The notes below the pieces were generated by a model, which was not told the origin of the DNA, did not search any database, and saw only the letters and a list, made by a program, of their open reading frames with translations. The position numbers and the translations under genes were made by a program. DNA of 64,000 nucleotides from Bradyrhizobium sp. RD5-C2 (GTDB lineage: Bacteria > Pseudomonadota > Alphaproteobacteria > Rhizobiales > Xanthobacteraceae). Below, piece by piece: positions 33,599 through 42,912 of this stretch (position 1 is its first letter; every line of letters starts with the position of its first letter). The stretch covers positions 7,294-71,293 of the forward strand of contig NZ_BOVL01000018.1 in NCBI RefSeq assembly GCF_019972155.1, given 5' to 3'.

Positions 33599-34498
33599 TC
33601 AGGATGCCGCCTGCTCTCGCCGGGTTCGCAACAGCAGCTGTTCGATCTCTGCGGCGCGCGGAGCACTGAGTGTACCACGCTCGATCCCGAGCGGGACATT
33701 GCGCAGAGCCAGTTCGCGATACAACGCGCCCGAGGCGGGAAAGCGCTCGTCCAGGGCCCGCAGGTGCTTGACAATCGTTCCAACGTCGCCGCGCGCCACG
33801 CAGCCACCCATGCCGTTGGCGAGGCCACCGTCGAGAACGGCCGCGACCGTCCCCCGCAGCAGCGGCATCATGGCGCGCAACGCATCGGCCTCGCTGGCGC
33901 CAAAGCTCTTCCAGAGATCGACGCCTTCCTTGAGCAGCGAGATCAGGAACGGACCGACATAGTAGGCCGAGGCATGATAGAGCGCGCGCACGCCGGCCGG
34001 CAGCGCCAGCGGCTCGCACCCGATGCTGGTGGCGAGCCACTCGAGGTCGTGCCGGAAGTCGCCTTCAGCCTCGATGCCGACGGTGCATCCGCGCAGCCCC
34101 TCAAGCGCGACGTCGGGATTTGCAAACATCTGCATCGGGTGAAATCCGCCGGTTGCAGCGCCCGCGGACCGCGCATGGTCGAGCGCGGCCAGTTCGGTCG
34201 CGCCGCTGCAATGGACCACGCGGTGACGCGGCTCCCAGCGCAGACCGCGGCAGACCGGCAGGATCGCGTCGTCGCTCACCGTGAGGAAAACCATGTCGCA
34301 GCTGTCCACGACCTGCTGCGCCTCGGTCATCGGCCGTGCCGACGGGATGCGGGATCCGAGACGCTGCGCGGCATCGAGACCGCGGTTGTAAAACGCCGCG
34401 ACGTTCAGATCCGCGCGGGCAAACGCCGGCGCGAGCGTCTGCGCCACGCGGCCGGCGCCAATGAAGCCTATCCGCAACGAGGCCTGCGACGTGCTCAT
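33599..34498 (-). CDS. Rossmann-like / DUF2520 domain protein
   Basis: 299 residues. N-terminal NAD(P)-binding fold with IGFIGAGRVAQTLA at about 9-22, then the DUF2520 helical domain (ALYHASAYYVGPFLISLLKE and GGCVARGDVGTIVKHL). The arrangement resembles ketopantoate/3-hydroxyacid dehydrogenase relatives, so an NADPH-dependent reduction is likely, substrate unknown. Its ATG overlaps the aldolase stop (ATGA), so the two are coupled. Third gene after the acyl-CoA dehydrogenase and aldolase genes in a TetR-headed operon. Confidence 0.86.
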   Translation of the reverse strand: MSTSQASLRIGFIGAGRVAQTLAPAFARADLNVAAFYNRGLDAAQRLGSRIPSARPMTEAQQVVDSCDMVFLTVSDDAILPVCRGLRWEPRHRVVHCSGATELAALDHARSAGAATGGFHPMQMFANPDVALEGLRGCTVGIEAEGDFRHDLEWLATSIGCEPLALPAGVRALYHASAYYVGPFLISLLKEGVDLWKSFGASEADALRAMMPLLRGTVAAVLDGGLANGMGGCVARGDVGTIVKHLRALDERFPASGALYRELALRNVPLGIERGTLSAPRAAEIEQLLLRTRREQAAS

Positions 34499-35337
34499 TG
34501 CGCGTAGCTCCCATCGATGCGGTCGAGCCTGCGCCGCAGCGCCGGCCATTCCAGCAGCCCGTAACCGGCTTGCAGGTTTTGCGCTGATTCATTGAGCACC
34601 GGATTGGTGTCGCGCTCGTTGTCGAGCGTGATCTCGGTGCCGGCAAAGCAGGTCACCGTGTTGCCGATCGCCAGCTCGCTCGGGGCGTGCAGCGGCCGGC
34701 CACAACCGAGCGCATCGACCTGGATCCGGCAGGCCTGCTCGAGCCAGTAGATCGCATTGAACGCCTGCGGAATCGTGTTGCCGCAGACCAGGAGGCCATG
34801 ATTGCGCAACACTAGCACGTTGTTGCGGCCGAGATCGGCGACGACCCGGTCGCATTCGTCGCGGTCGATCGCCGGCCCCTCGAAATCGTGATAGCCGATC
34901 CGCCCGTGAAACCGCATTGCCGTCTGCGACAGCGGCAGCAGCCCCTCGGCAAGCGTGCTGACCGCCGTGCCTGCCCGGGTGTGGGTATGCAGAACGCATT
35001 TCACGTCGGGCCGCGCGCGATGGATCGGAGCATGCAGATAGAAGCCGGCCACGTTGACGTTGTAGCCGTGGTCGGGCTGCAGCAAGGTCCGGCCCTCAAT
35101 GTCGATCTTGACGAGGCTCGACGCCGTGATCTCCTCGTAAAGCATGCCGTACGGATTGATCAGATACTGATCATCATGGCCCGGGATTTGCGCGCTGATG
35201 TGGTTGTAGATCAGGTCGGTCATTCCATAGAGCGCGACCAGGCGGTAGCACGCCGCGAGATCGACCCGCATCGCCCACTCCGCTTCCCCGACCATCGCCC
35301 TGACGTCGTTGACGGCACAAACTTCGGTCTGACGCAT
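34495..35337 (-). CDS. Class II aldolase/adducin family protein
   Basis: 280 residues with the zinc-dependent class II aldolase/adducin head fold. Visible are YNHISAQIPGHDDQYLINPY near 45, the metal ligands in VLHTHTRAGTAVS and the later LRNHGLLVCGNTIPQAF. The ATG at 35337 is chosen because the upstream extension overlaps the acyl-CoA dehydrogenase gene. It is known for retro-aldol cleavage or decarboxylation of hydroxy acids; here the substrate is unknown. Thirteen bases separate it from the gene upstream. Confidence 0.87.
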   Translation of the reverse strand: MRQTEVCAVNDVRAMVGEAEWAMRVDLAACYRLVALYGMTDLIYNHISAQIPGHDDQYLINPYGMLYEEITASSLVKIDIEGRTLLQPDHGYNVNVAGFYLHAPIHRARPDVKCVLHTHTRAGTAVSTLAEGLLPLSQTAMRFHGRIGYHDFEGPAIDRDECDRVVADLGRNNVLVLRNHGLLVCGNTIPQAFNAIYWLEQACRIQVDALGCGRPLHAPSELAIGNTVTCFAGTEITLDNERDTNPVLNESAQNLQAGYGLLEWPALRRRLDRIDGSYAQ

Positions 35338-35350
35338 ATGACTGGGACCC

Positions 35351-37039
35351 TTAGTGGCGGATGACGGAGGCGCGTTCGACGACGTTGCCAAGGCCTTCCG
35401 ACGACGGAAGCGCGCCGAACACATGCATCCCGTCCGCGCCAAGCCTGGATTGCACGAACAGATCGGCGGCAGCGGCGTCGCTGTGCCTCAACATCTCGGC
35501 AGCCTGCAACGCATGCGCCATGCGGGTGACGAGCGCCCTCGCATGCCCATCGTCCGGATATCGTGCCAGCATGCGATCCGCGAGGTCGTCCGTGCACCGG
35601 TCATAGAGCGGATTGAGGCCCTTGCTCGCGCGCAGTTCGTCGACGAACGCGTCCCGGCAATTTGCATCCCGTTGCATGGCGCGCAGCACGTCCATGCACA
35701 TCATGTTGGAGGTGCCTTCCCAGATCGAGTTCAAAGGCGCCTCGCGATAGAGCCGCGCCATCGCATTCTCCATGATGAAGCCGTTGCCGCCATGCACCTG
35801 CAGGCACTCATAGGTGAAGGCCGGCGCACGCTGGCAATTCCAGAACTTCACCACGGGAGTGGCGACCCGCGCCAGCAGCCGCTCGTGGTCGCTCGTCTGC
35901 AGGCCGTCGGTCGCACGCGCGACGCGAAATGCGCCCAGCATCGCCGCTTCGCTCTCGATTGCGAGATCGGCAAGCACGTTGCGCTGCATCGGGAGCTCGG
36001 CCATCGGCTTGCCAAATGCCGTTCGCGTTTGCGCGTGGTTCAGTGCCAGGCTCAACGCCTGCCGCATCAGTCCGGCGGAACCGATCGCGAAATCCAGCCG
36101 CGTCAAATGCGCATGCGAAAGGATCTCCGCGATGCCGCGGCCTTCCTCGCCGACCAGGATCGACCACGTCTCGTGATACTCGATCTCGCTCGACGCGTTC
36201 GAACGGTTGCCGCATTTGTCCTTCAGGCGCTGAATGTGGATGCGGTTGGCGCTGCCATCCGGCAACAGGCGCGGCACGAACAGGCAACTGACACCGGATT
36301 GGGTGCGCGCCAGCGTGTAGAATCCATCGGCGACCGGCACTGAGAAGAACCATTTGTGGCCGGTGATCGCATAGATCTCGCCATGCGCGCCGCGCTCGAC
36401 GAAGCGCGCGGTGGTCTGGGTCTCACGCAGATCGGAGCCGCCCTGCTTCTCGGTCATCGCATAGCCGATCACCGCCGCGCGCTTGGCCTCGATCGGAAGC
36501 CGGCGCGGATCGTAGTCCGCCGCCAACGTTCGTTCCCGCCACAGACTGAATTGCGGTTTGCCGGAAAACCCGGCGATTGCGGCGTATGCCATCCCGGTGG
36601 GGCAACCGACGCCGTTCTCGATCTGATTCCAGAGATAGCTCAGCGCCGCGCGCGCCAGATGGCCATCTGACTCGCGCGTCGACCAGGCCAGGCTATGGAC
36701 CTCGCTCTGGAACGCCAGCGCCATCAATTGATGCCACGCCGGATGAAATTCGACCCAATCGTTGCGGTTGCCATACCGGTCATGGGTCAGGAGCTTCGGC
36801 TCGTGCTCGTTGGCAAGCCGCGCGGCGTCCTGCACGGCTTCGCTGCCGGCGTGCGCGCCGAGCGCAGAAAGCTTGTCTCTTGCCCACGGTACGATCTTTG
36901 CGATCAGGGCGCTCAACGCGCGGTCGTCATCGAACGCGTTGAAGCCTGTGGCTGGCCGCGCCTGGTTGCGGACCTCATGGGTCGCAAATGGAGCGGCTTT
37001 CGCTTCCGAGGCGGCGACCGGCTGGACACGCGCATTCAT
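35351..37039 (-). CDS. AidB-like acyl-CoA dehydrogenase family protein
   Basis: 562 residues, the long AidB/isovaleryl-CoA dehydrogenase-like form. FAD-binding segments YAMTEKQGGSDLRETQT at about 214-230 and HKWFFSVPVADGF, then RTAFGKPMAELPMQR and QVHGGNGFIMENAMARLYRE. AidB is damage-inducible in E. coli, while most bacterial relatives act on branched acyl-CoAs. The operon with an aldolase and a DUF2520 protein suggests catabolism. Its ATG overlaps the TetR stop by 4 bases. Confidence 0.9.
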   Translation of the reverse strand: MNARVQPVAASEAKAAPFATHEVRNQARPATGFNAFDDDRALSALIAKIVPWARDKLSALGAHAGSEAVQDAARLANEHEPKLLTHDRYGNRNDWVEFHPAWHQLMALAFQSEVHSLAWSTRESDGHLARAALSYLWNQIENGVGCPTGMAYAAIAGFSGKPQFSLWRERTLAADYDPRRLPIEAKRAAVIGYAMTEKQGGSDLRETQTTARFVERGAHGEIYAITGHKWFFSVPVADGFYTLARTQSGVSCLFVPRLLPDGSANRIHIQRLKDKCGNRSNASSEIEYHETWSILVGEEGRGIAEILSHAHLTRLDFAIGSAGLMRQALSLALNHAQTRTAFGKPMAELPMQRNVLADLAIESEAAMLGAFRVARATDGLQTSDHERLLARVATPVVKFWNCQRAPAFTYECLQVHGGNGFIMENAMARLYREAPLNSIWEGTSNMMCMDVLRAMQRDANCRDAFVDELRASKGLNPLYDRCTDDLADRMLARYPDDGHARALVTRMAHALQAAEMLRHSDAAAADLFVQSRLGADGMHVFGALPSSEGLGNVVERASVIRH

Positions 37040-37680
37040 GCGGAGACTCTCGATACAGGGGTCAATTCTGGCGTGGGATTGCGAAACAGCATGCGCGCGG
37101 AAAGCCCCGCGATCGATTGTGCGATCGCCTTTGCCGCGTCGGAGTCCGGGGCTGCTTCGGGCGCCAGCGGACCAACCAGCGCCTCCATGAAAGCGCCGGC
37201 CACGCAGGATGCCGCGACATTCGCATCAATCTCGACGAACTCGCCGTCGGCGATGCCACGCCGGACCAGCCTTGCGATCTGATCGGCCAGGGCCGCCCGG
37301 TATTTCAGGCGCGCCGCATCGATCTCGGGCTCGCAGGGTTCGGCGATCAGCGCATAGGCCAGACGGCGGCCGCGCATCGCCCGGACCGCGAAGGTGTAGA
37401 TCGCGTCCACCAGACACTGGGACGCAGATCCCTCCGCCTCGACGATCGCGGCGACAACGGCCACCTCGCGCTCGGAAACCAGGGCCAGCACCTGCGCGTA
37501 CAGGTCAGCCTTCGAGTCGAAGTAGCGGTACACGCTGCCCGTGGCCACGCCGGCCCGTGAGGCGATCAGGGCGATCTGGGCGTCCTTCCACCCACTCAGC
37601 GCCACCGCCTCCCTGGCGGCATCCAGAATGCGGGCCTTGGTCTCGACGAGCTGGTTGAGGCGAACCGCAGCGATTGCCAT
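37036..37680 (-). CDS. TetR/AcrR-family transcriptional regulator
   Basis: 214 residues. Helix-turn-helix at about 25-60 (ARILDAAREAVALSGWKDAQ then ASRAGVATGSVYRYFDSKAD), with a variable ligand-binding C-terminal domain. First gene of an operon in which every junction overlaps or nearly so: TetR-acyl-CoA dehydrogenase-aldolase-DUF2520. Palindromes just upstream are likely autoregulatory operators. Inducer is probably an acyl-CoA or related acid. Confidence 0.9.
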   Translation of the reverse strand: MAIAAVRLNQLVETKARILDAAREAVALSGWKDAQIALIASRAGVATGSVYRYFDSKADLYAQVLALVSEREVAVVAAIVEAEGSASQCLVDAIYTFAVRAMRGRRLAYALIAEPCEPEIDAARLKYRAALADQIARLVRRGIADGEFVEIDANVAASCVAGAFMEALVGPLAPEAAPDSDAAKAIAQSIAGLSARMLFRNPTPELTPVSRVSA

Positions 37681-37690
37681 AGTGAACCTT

Positions 37691-37731
37691 TATTCATGAA
37701 TACAGGATCATAATTCATAGTCGATTGAATT
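37691..37731. promoter_or_regulatory. Probable TetR operator region
   Basis: Contains the perfect palindrome TATTCATGAATA (37691-37702) and a second inverted repeat AATTCA-N8-TGAATT (37712-37731), both built on ATTCA/TGAAT. They lie 11-51 bases upstream of the TetR start. Confidence 0.6.
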
Positions 37732-37952
37732 ACGGTTTCTGTCAAGCGCGCCCACGGGGCGGCCCGAGGTCGCAGGACGGCGCACACCGCCCGCCAACGC
37801 TGCGGCTGGATTGCAGGACCAATGATCGTCGGAGAATCGGGCCTCAAGGGTCACGCGCGCGCAAGCCAACAACGGACGCCCGGCACATCACTCGCCGAAT
37901 GCCCGGAACCACAACCGGCGTGGCTTCGAGCCAAACTATTGGCCACAAAGCA
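37732..37952. other. Remainder of the 362-base gap between tetR and hpnG
   Basis: The whole gap is 37681-38042. Apart from the operator repeats and the terminator listed separately I see no gene, repeat or RNA in it. It marks the boundary between the inserted TetR operon and the hpnG end of the hopanoid operon. Confidence 0.5.
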
Positions 37953-37983
37953 AAAGGCCCCATCGCGGTGCGATCGGGCCTTT
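37953..37983 (-). terminator. Terminator of the hpnCDE-shc-hpnG operon
   Basis: Stem AAAGGCCC/GGGCCTTT extended by ATCGC/GCGAT around a GGT loop. On the minus strand it is followed by TTTTGCTTTG and lies 60 bases after the hpnG stop. Confidence 0.82.
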
Positions 37984-38042
37984 GTTCTTGAGCTTGAGTG
38001 TTTGAGCCAGGTCCGGCGAGCGTCCGGCCCGGGACAGTTGGA

Positions 38043-38801
38043 TCAGGCCGCCTTGGCCGTGATCAGGACATCTGCCACCGGCATCAGCACGTCATTGCCG
38101 AGCAGGAAGCCGCGGCAGCTGCGCAGCGAGCGCAGCGCGCGATTGAAATCGATACCGGTCGACACCAGCGCCCGCAGCGTCCGCGGATTGCGCACGATGC
38201 CGCGCAGCACCTTGCGCAGGTCGATGTCGCCGTTCGGCTTCACCGCGGATTTCGCAAGCTCGGGCAGCGCCCGGTGCGCGGGATCGCTGATCACGCGCAG
38301 CGCGGCGAACGGAACGCCCGCCTTCGCAGCATAGGCTGCCGCGATATGGCTTTCCATGTCGACTGCGGCTGCGCCCGTCATCGAGCGCAGCGCGGCCTTG
38401 CAGGCCTTCGCCGCGATCACCTCTTCGACGCCGGCAAGCCCGCCGCGGACGATCCTGCGGCGCTTCAGCGCGGCGCTGGCGATCATCTCTTCGTTCAGGG
38501 CGGACGCCGCCAGGAAACGGGTATCGCCGGACATCACCTCGGTCGCAACCACGACGTCGCCCGACTTCAGCGACGGATCGAGCCCGCCGGCCACGCCGAA
38601 CGAAATCACGCCGCGGAAGCTCGTCGGATCCAGCGTCGCCAGCAATTCACGCAGCTGCTGCGGATCGCTCGAGCTGCAGATCACGATCATGCCGGGACCG
38701 GCTGCGATGCGGGCCTCCTGCACCAATCCAGTCACAATCAATACCGGCCGAGGATCAATTCTACTGCCCACGGTCTCGGCGGCCCCCGCCTCAACAATCA
38801 C
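38043..38801 (-). CDS. hpnG: HpnG, hopanoid-associated phosphorylase/nucleosidase
   Basis: 252 residues of the MTAN/purine phosphorylase fold: VISFGVAGGLDPSLKSGDVV near 65-84, and AAAVDMESHIAAAYAAKAGV with FAALRVISDPA near 145-175. HpnG removes adenine from adenosylhopane, giving ribosylhopane or its phosphate. Its ATG overlaps the shc stop (ATGA). Last gene of the operon. Confidence 0.93.
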   Translation of the reverse strand: MIVEAGAAETVGSRIDPRPVLIVTGLVQEARIAAGPGMIVICSSSDPQQLRELLATLDPTSFRGVISFGVAGGLDPSLKSGDVVVATEVMSGDTRFLAASALNEEMIASAALKRRRIVRGGLAGVEEVIAAKACKAALRSMTGAAAVDMESHIAAAYAAKAGVPFAALRVISDPAHRALPELAKSAVKPNGDIDLRKVLRGIVRNPRTLRALVSTGIDFNRALRSLRSCRGFLLGNDVLMPVADVLITAKAA

Positions 38802-40780
38802 ATCCCGACCCCTACCACCCTGCTATTGGTGCTTCTCAAATTCCGATACCGCGCCAGCGCCCAGAGCGGAAAGAACTTCGAGTAGCCATGATATCGCAAG
38901 TAAAATACCCGCGGAAACCCCGTAGCTGTGTATCGCTGCTCGTCCCACAGCCCTTTTTCCGTCTGTGTTGCCTTTAGGTACTCCACCCCCCGCGCAACAG
39001 CGGGATTTTCGACCTCTCCGGCCGCCATCAATCCAAGCAAGGCCCATGCCGTTTGCGAGGAGGTCGACGGCGCAACTTCATAACCCTTGTAATCCAGCCG
39101 GTAGCTGACGGCGTCCTCGCCCCAGCCGCCGTCCTGATTCTGGACCGACGCCAGCCAATCGACCGCTTTCCGAATCATCGGGTCGTTGCGATCGACCCCT
39201 GCGACATTTAGCGCGGAGAGCACCGACCAGGTGCCGTAGACGTAATTCAGGCCCCAGCGGCCGTACCAGGAACCCTCGGCGAGCTGGGTGCGGCGCAGAT
39301 AGGCGATACCGTCGGCCATCGCCTTGTTGCTCTCGGCGGTCTCGCCGAGCTGGCCCAGCATCGAGATGCAGCGCGCGGTGACATCCTCGGTCGGCGGATC
39401 GAGCAAGGCGCCGTGATCGGAGAACGGGATGTTGTTGAGGTAATATTCGAGGTTGTTGACGTCGAACGCCGCCCAGCCGCCGTCGCGGCTCTGCAACCCC
39501 TCGATCCACTCGCGGCCACGCGCGATCGCCTCGTCATATTCCCCGGATCCGGTATGGCGCCGCGCGCGATCCATCGCCATCACCACCACTGCGGTGTCGT
39601 CGAGATCGGGATAGTGGTCGTTGTTGTACTGGAACGCCCAGCCGCCGGGACGGACGTCCGGCGCCTTGACCGCCCAATCGCCCTTCAGCTCCAGCACCTG
39701 GCGCGGCTTCAGCCAATCGAGACCCTGCTTGGCCTTGGCGAACGTATCGTCGCTGCCCGCTTCCAGCAGCGCATGACAGGTCAGCGCGGTGTCCCACACC
39801 GGCGAGACGCAGGGTTGGCAATAGGCCTCGTGTTCGCCGATCACCAGCAGCTTGTCGATGCCGCGGCGAGTGATGGCGCGCGGCGCAAAACTCTCGTCCT
39901 TGCCGAGCGCCTCATACATCATAACGATGTTGGCCATCGGCGGATAGATCGCGCCCATGCCGTCTTCGCCGTTCAGCCGCTCCTCGGTGAAGGCGAGCGC
40001 GGCGTCGATCGCGCGCTGGCGCAGGCGCTTCGGAAACATCGGCTCGATCACGCGCAGCACGGCGTCGAGCGAGCGGAACAGATAGAACCAGCTCGCGCTC
40101 TGATGCGGCGCCTTCGGCGCCATGCGGACCGATTTCGGATCCTCCAGGAACAATTCGTCGATGCCGACGCCCTTCGGATTCTTGGCGCGCGGCTTCAGCG
40201 CGGCGAGCACCATCAGCGGCACCATGGTGGTGCGCGCCCAGTAGGAGATCTTGTTGATGTGGAACGGCGACCACATCGGCAGCAGCATGATCTCGATCGG
40301 CAGCACCGGCGTCGCGCGCCAGGTCACGACGCCATAGAGCGCGAGCAGGAAGCGCGTGAACACGTTGCTGCCGGAAGCTCCGCCGCGCGAACGGATCGCT
40401 TCGCGCGCCCGCACCATGTGCGGCGCGTCGACGGAATCGCCGATCATCTTCAGCGCGAAGTACGACTTCACGCTGGCGCTGATGTCGAACGGGCCGTCAT
40501 GCACCAGTGGCCAGCCGCCATGCGCGCCCTGGACGCGGCGCAGATAGTTGCCGATCTTGGCCTCGAGCGCGGCATCGACGGGCTCGGCGAGATAGTGACG
40601 CAGCAGGATGTACTCGGCCGGAATGGTGCTGTCGGCCTCGAGCTCGAACACCCAGTGTCCGTCGGACTGGCGATAGCCGAGCAGCGCTTCGGTTGCCTCG
40701 GAGATGCTCTTCTCCAGCGCGACCGGGTCGACTGCAACGCTGTGATCTCTCGAAAGCATTTCGCTCGATATCCTCTTCAT
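38798..40780 (-). CDS. shc: Squalene-hopene cyclase
   Basis: 660 residues. The catalytic DxDD motif is D392-L-D394-D395 (YPDLDDTAVV), and several QW repeats (for example QSRDGGWAAF, QNQDGGWGED, TEKGLWDEQ) are present. The enzyme is a monotopic membrane protein that cyclises squalene to diploptene and diplopterol, the committed step of hopanoid synthesis. It starts 45 bases after hpnE and overlaps hpnG. Also called hpnF. Confidence 0.97.
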   Translation of the reverse strand: MKRISSEMLSRDHSVAVDPVALEKSISEATEALLGYRQSDGHWVFELEADSTIPAEYILLRHYLAEPVDAALEAKIGNYLRRVQGAHGGWPLVHDGPFDISASVKSYFALKMIGDSVDAPHMVRAREAIRSRGGASGSNVFTRFLLALYGVVTWRATPVLPIEIMLLPMWSPFHINKISYWARTTMVPLMVLAALKPRAKNPKGVGIDELFLEDPKSVRMAPKAPHQSASWFYLFRSLDAVLRVIEPMFPKRLRQRAIDAALAFTEERLNGEDGMGAIYPPMANIVMMYEALGKDESFAPRAITRRGIDKLLVIGEHEAYCQPCVSPVWDTALTCHALLEAGSDDTFAKAKQGLDWLKPRQVLELKGDWAVKAPDVRPGGWAFQYNNDHYPDLDDTAVVVMAMDRARRHTGSGEYDEAIARGREWIEGLQSRDGGWAAFDVNNLEYYLNNIPFSDHGALLDPPTEDVTARCISMLGQLGETAESNKAMADGIAYLRRTQLAEGSWYGRWGLNYVYGTWSVLSALNVAGVDRNDPMIRKAVDWLASVQNQDGGWGEDAVSYRLDYKGYEVAPSTSSQTAWALLGLMAAGEVENPAVARGVEYLKATQTEKGLWDEQRYTATGFPRVFYLRYHGYSKFFPLWALARYRNLRSTNSRVVGVGM

Positions 40781-40825
40781 TGCGGGCCGGCTGATCGAAA
40801 GCCGCGGCCGCTTAACAGGTCGAAT

Positions 40826-42076
40826 CTAGCGCCTGGCCAGAACCATATCTGCGGCGCGATCACCCGACCGCACCGACCCCTCGATGGTTGCCGGCAACCC
40901 GGTAGCAGTCCAGTCGCCGGCAAGGAACAGGTTTTTTTGCGCCGTCGCGGGCCCCGGACGCAGGGCGTTCTGTTCCGGCGTCGCCTCAAATGTGGCGCGG
41001 CGCTCACGCACGACCTGCCACGGCGGCAGGTCGCCGGAAACGCCGGATGCCTTGCAGATATCCCGCCAGATCGCCTGCGCGAGCTCCTCGCGCGGCATGT
41101 CGACCAGGCGGTCGCCGTTGCTAATCGTCACCGACAGCCGCTGCGGGAACGCGAACAGCCACTCCACGAGGCCGCCGACCACGCCGAGAATGGGCGCGGC
41201 GTCGCGCGGCGGATCGACGCGGAAATGCGCATTCACGATAGCGCGGAATTTGGTCGGGGTTTTCAGGCCGGGCAGCAGGGTTGCCGCGGCGCGCGGTGGC
41301 ACCGCGAGCACGACGGCATCGTCGGCCGCCAGCGTGATCTTGTCGCCACCGCCGAAGTCGAGCTCACTGATGCGATCACCGGACATGCCAAGCGTACGCA
41401 ATTCGTGACTGAACTGGACGCTGTGGCCCCGCTCCTGCAGCAGCTTCACGGCCGGCTCGATCAGCACCGAGCTCAGGCCGTCACGCGCGATCAACGGACG
41501 GCAGGCCTGCCCGCCGGCGAGCAGCGTCTCGCGCACGATGGCGCCGGCAAGTCCGGCCGAGCCCTCCGGCGGATCGACATTCAATGCGGCGAGCAGCAGC
41601 GGCTGCACCAGGCGGTCATACAGCGTGCCCTTGCAGGGAATCGTGTTGCCGACCAGCGCCTCGGTGCTGGCCCAGGCCAGCGGCGCCAATGCGAGATAAT
41701 CGCGCAGGCCGGTGTCCGGGACGCGGCGCGCCTCGTCGAACACCCACAGCGGCAGGCGGGAATCGCCGAGGTCGAGCTGCCAGCGCTGGCCGGAAGCAAG
41801 ATCGACGAACGGAAACTGCGCGCGCGCAGGCCCCACGAGGCCGGCCTCGGTGCCGATCGAACGCGCGTAGCTCAGCGCGTGGCGGTTGCCCGACAGCAGC
41901 AGATGGTTGCCGTTGTCGATGGTGAGATTGGTGGCCGCGTCGAAATAGGAGCGGCAGCGGCCGCCGGCCTGCTGCGTCGCCTCGTGGACGGCGACCTTGT
42001 AGCCGCCATTGGCGAGCCGCACGGCTGCGGAGAGGCCGGAAATACCGGCACCGATGATATGAACGGTCTTTTGCAT
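40826..42076 (-). CDS. hpnE: HpnE, hydroxysqualene dehydroxylase (FAD-dependent)
   Basis: 416 residues. N-terminal FAD-binding motif IIGAGISGLSAAVRLANGG at about 6-24 with the downstream EATQQAGGRCRSY, and an amine-oxidase-like body ending in LFLAGDWTATGLPATIEGS. HpnE reduces hydroxysqualene to squalene. Its ATG shares one base with the hpnD stop (TGATG). Confidence 0.93.
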   Translation of the reverse strand: MQKTVHIIGAGISGLSAAVRLANGGYKVAVHEATQQAGGRCRSYFDAATNLTIDNGNHLLLSGNRHALSYARSIGTEAGLVGPARAQFPFVDLASGQRWQLDLGDSRLPLWVFDEARRVPDTGLRDYLALAPLAWASTEALVGNTIPCKGTLYDRLVQPLLLAALNVDPPEGSAGLAGAIVRETLLAGGQACRPLIARDGLSSVLIEPAVKLLQERGHSVQFSHELRTLGMSGDRISELDFGGGDKITLAADDAVVLAVPPRAAATLLPGLKTPTKFRAIVNAHFRVDPPRDAAPILGVVGGLVEWLFAFPQRLSVTISNGDRLVDMPREELAQAIWRDICKASGVSGDLPPWQVVRERRATFEATPEQNALRPGPATAQKNLFLAGDWTATGLPATIEGSVRSGDRAADMVLARR

Positions 42077-42912
42077 CAGATGATCGCGTAACGAAGAAGA
42101 ATGCCGATCTTGGCTGCCTTGGACACACGCACCGGCTCACGTGGAGCGGCGAAACCGCGCGCGATCAGGAGATCGAGGATCGCGCGGTAGTATTTCGACA
42201 TAATCCGCGGCGCGCGCACGGCGCGGCGCGAATTGCGCTTCATGATCTCGTCGGACTTCTGGAAGTGCATCTTGGCGCGCTCGGCAAGCGGCGCACAGAC
42301 TTTCGGCAGCGCGCGGTCGACCGTGACGCGGGCCGGGTCGTTATTGGTGATGCCGGCATGCCAAAGCCATTCGCGCGGCAGATAGAGCCGGCCGAGACCG
42401 GCATCCTCGTCGATGTCGCGCAGGATGTTGGTGAGCTGCAGCGCACGGCCGAGGTGATGCGCGAGCTCGATGCCGTCCTCCTCGGGCAGGCCGAACACGC
42501 GCACCGACAGCCGGCCGACCGCGCTCGCGACGCGATCGCAATACAGGTCGAGTGTCGCAAGATCCGGCGCACGGATGTCCTGCGGCACGTCCATCTCCAT
42601 GCCGTCGACGATCGCGACGAAATCCTCGCGCTTCAGGCCGAAGGCCTTCACCGACGCGACATAGTCCTTCAGCCGCTCCGGCGGACGTCCCGCATACAGC
42701 GCATCGATATCGTCGCGCCACTGCTGCAAGGCGGCCAGGCGCTCCGGTCGCGGACCATCGGAATCGGCGATGTCGTCGACCTGCCGGCAGAAGCTGTAGA
42801 TCTGGAACATCGCCTCGCGCTGCGCGTGCGGCAGGATGCGCATCGCGGCATAGAACGAGCTGCCCGACGCGGTGCTTCCGTAATTTGCGTTGGCCGCCGC
42901 CTCAGCACTCAT
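42076..42912 (-). CDS. hpnD: HpnD, presqualene diphosphate synthase
   Basis: 278 residues from the ATG at 42912, which overlaps the hpnC stop; the longer frame to 43428 lies inside hpnC and is not used. The two aspartate-rich motifs of squalene/phytoene synthases are present: RQVDDIADSDG near 43 and NILRDIDEDAGLGR near 164. It joins two farnesyl diphosphates into presqualene diphosphate. Confidence 0.94.
   Translation of the reverse strand: MSAEAAANANYGSTASGSSFYAAMRILPHAQREAMFQIYSFCRQVDDIADSDGPRPERLAALQQWRDDIDALYAGRPPERLKDYVASVKAFGLKREDFVAIVDGMEMDVPQDIRAPDLATLDLYCDRVASAVGRLSVRVFGLPEEDGIELAHHLGRALQLTNILRDIDEDAGLGRLYLPREWLWHAGITNNDPARVTVDRALPKVCAPLAERAKMHFQKSDEIMKRNSRRAVRAPRIMSKYYRAILDLLIARGFAAPREPVRVSKAAKIGILLRYAII

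Noticed and set aside
39413..42091. 892-residue reading frame on the plus strand opposite shc and hpnE
   Set aside because: GC-driven antisense shadow rich in Arg, Ala, His and Gln; shc and hpnE on the other strand are certain.
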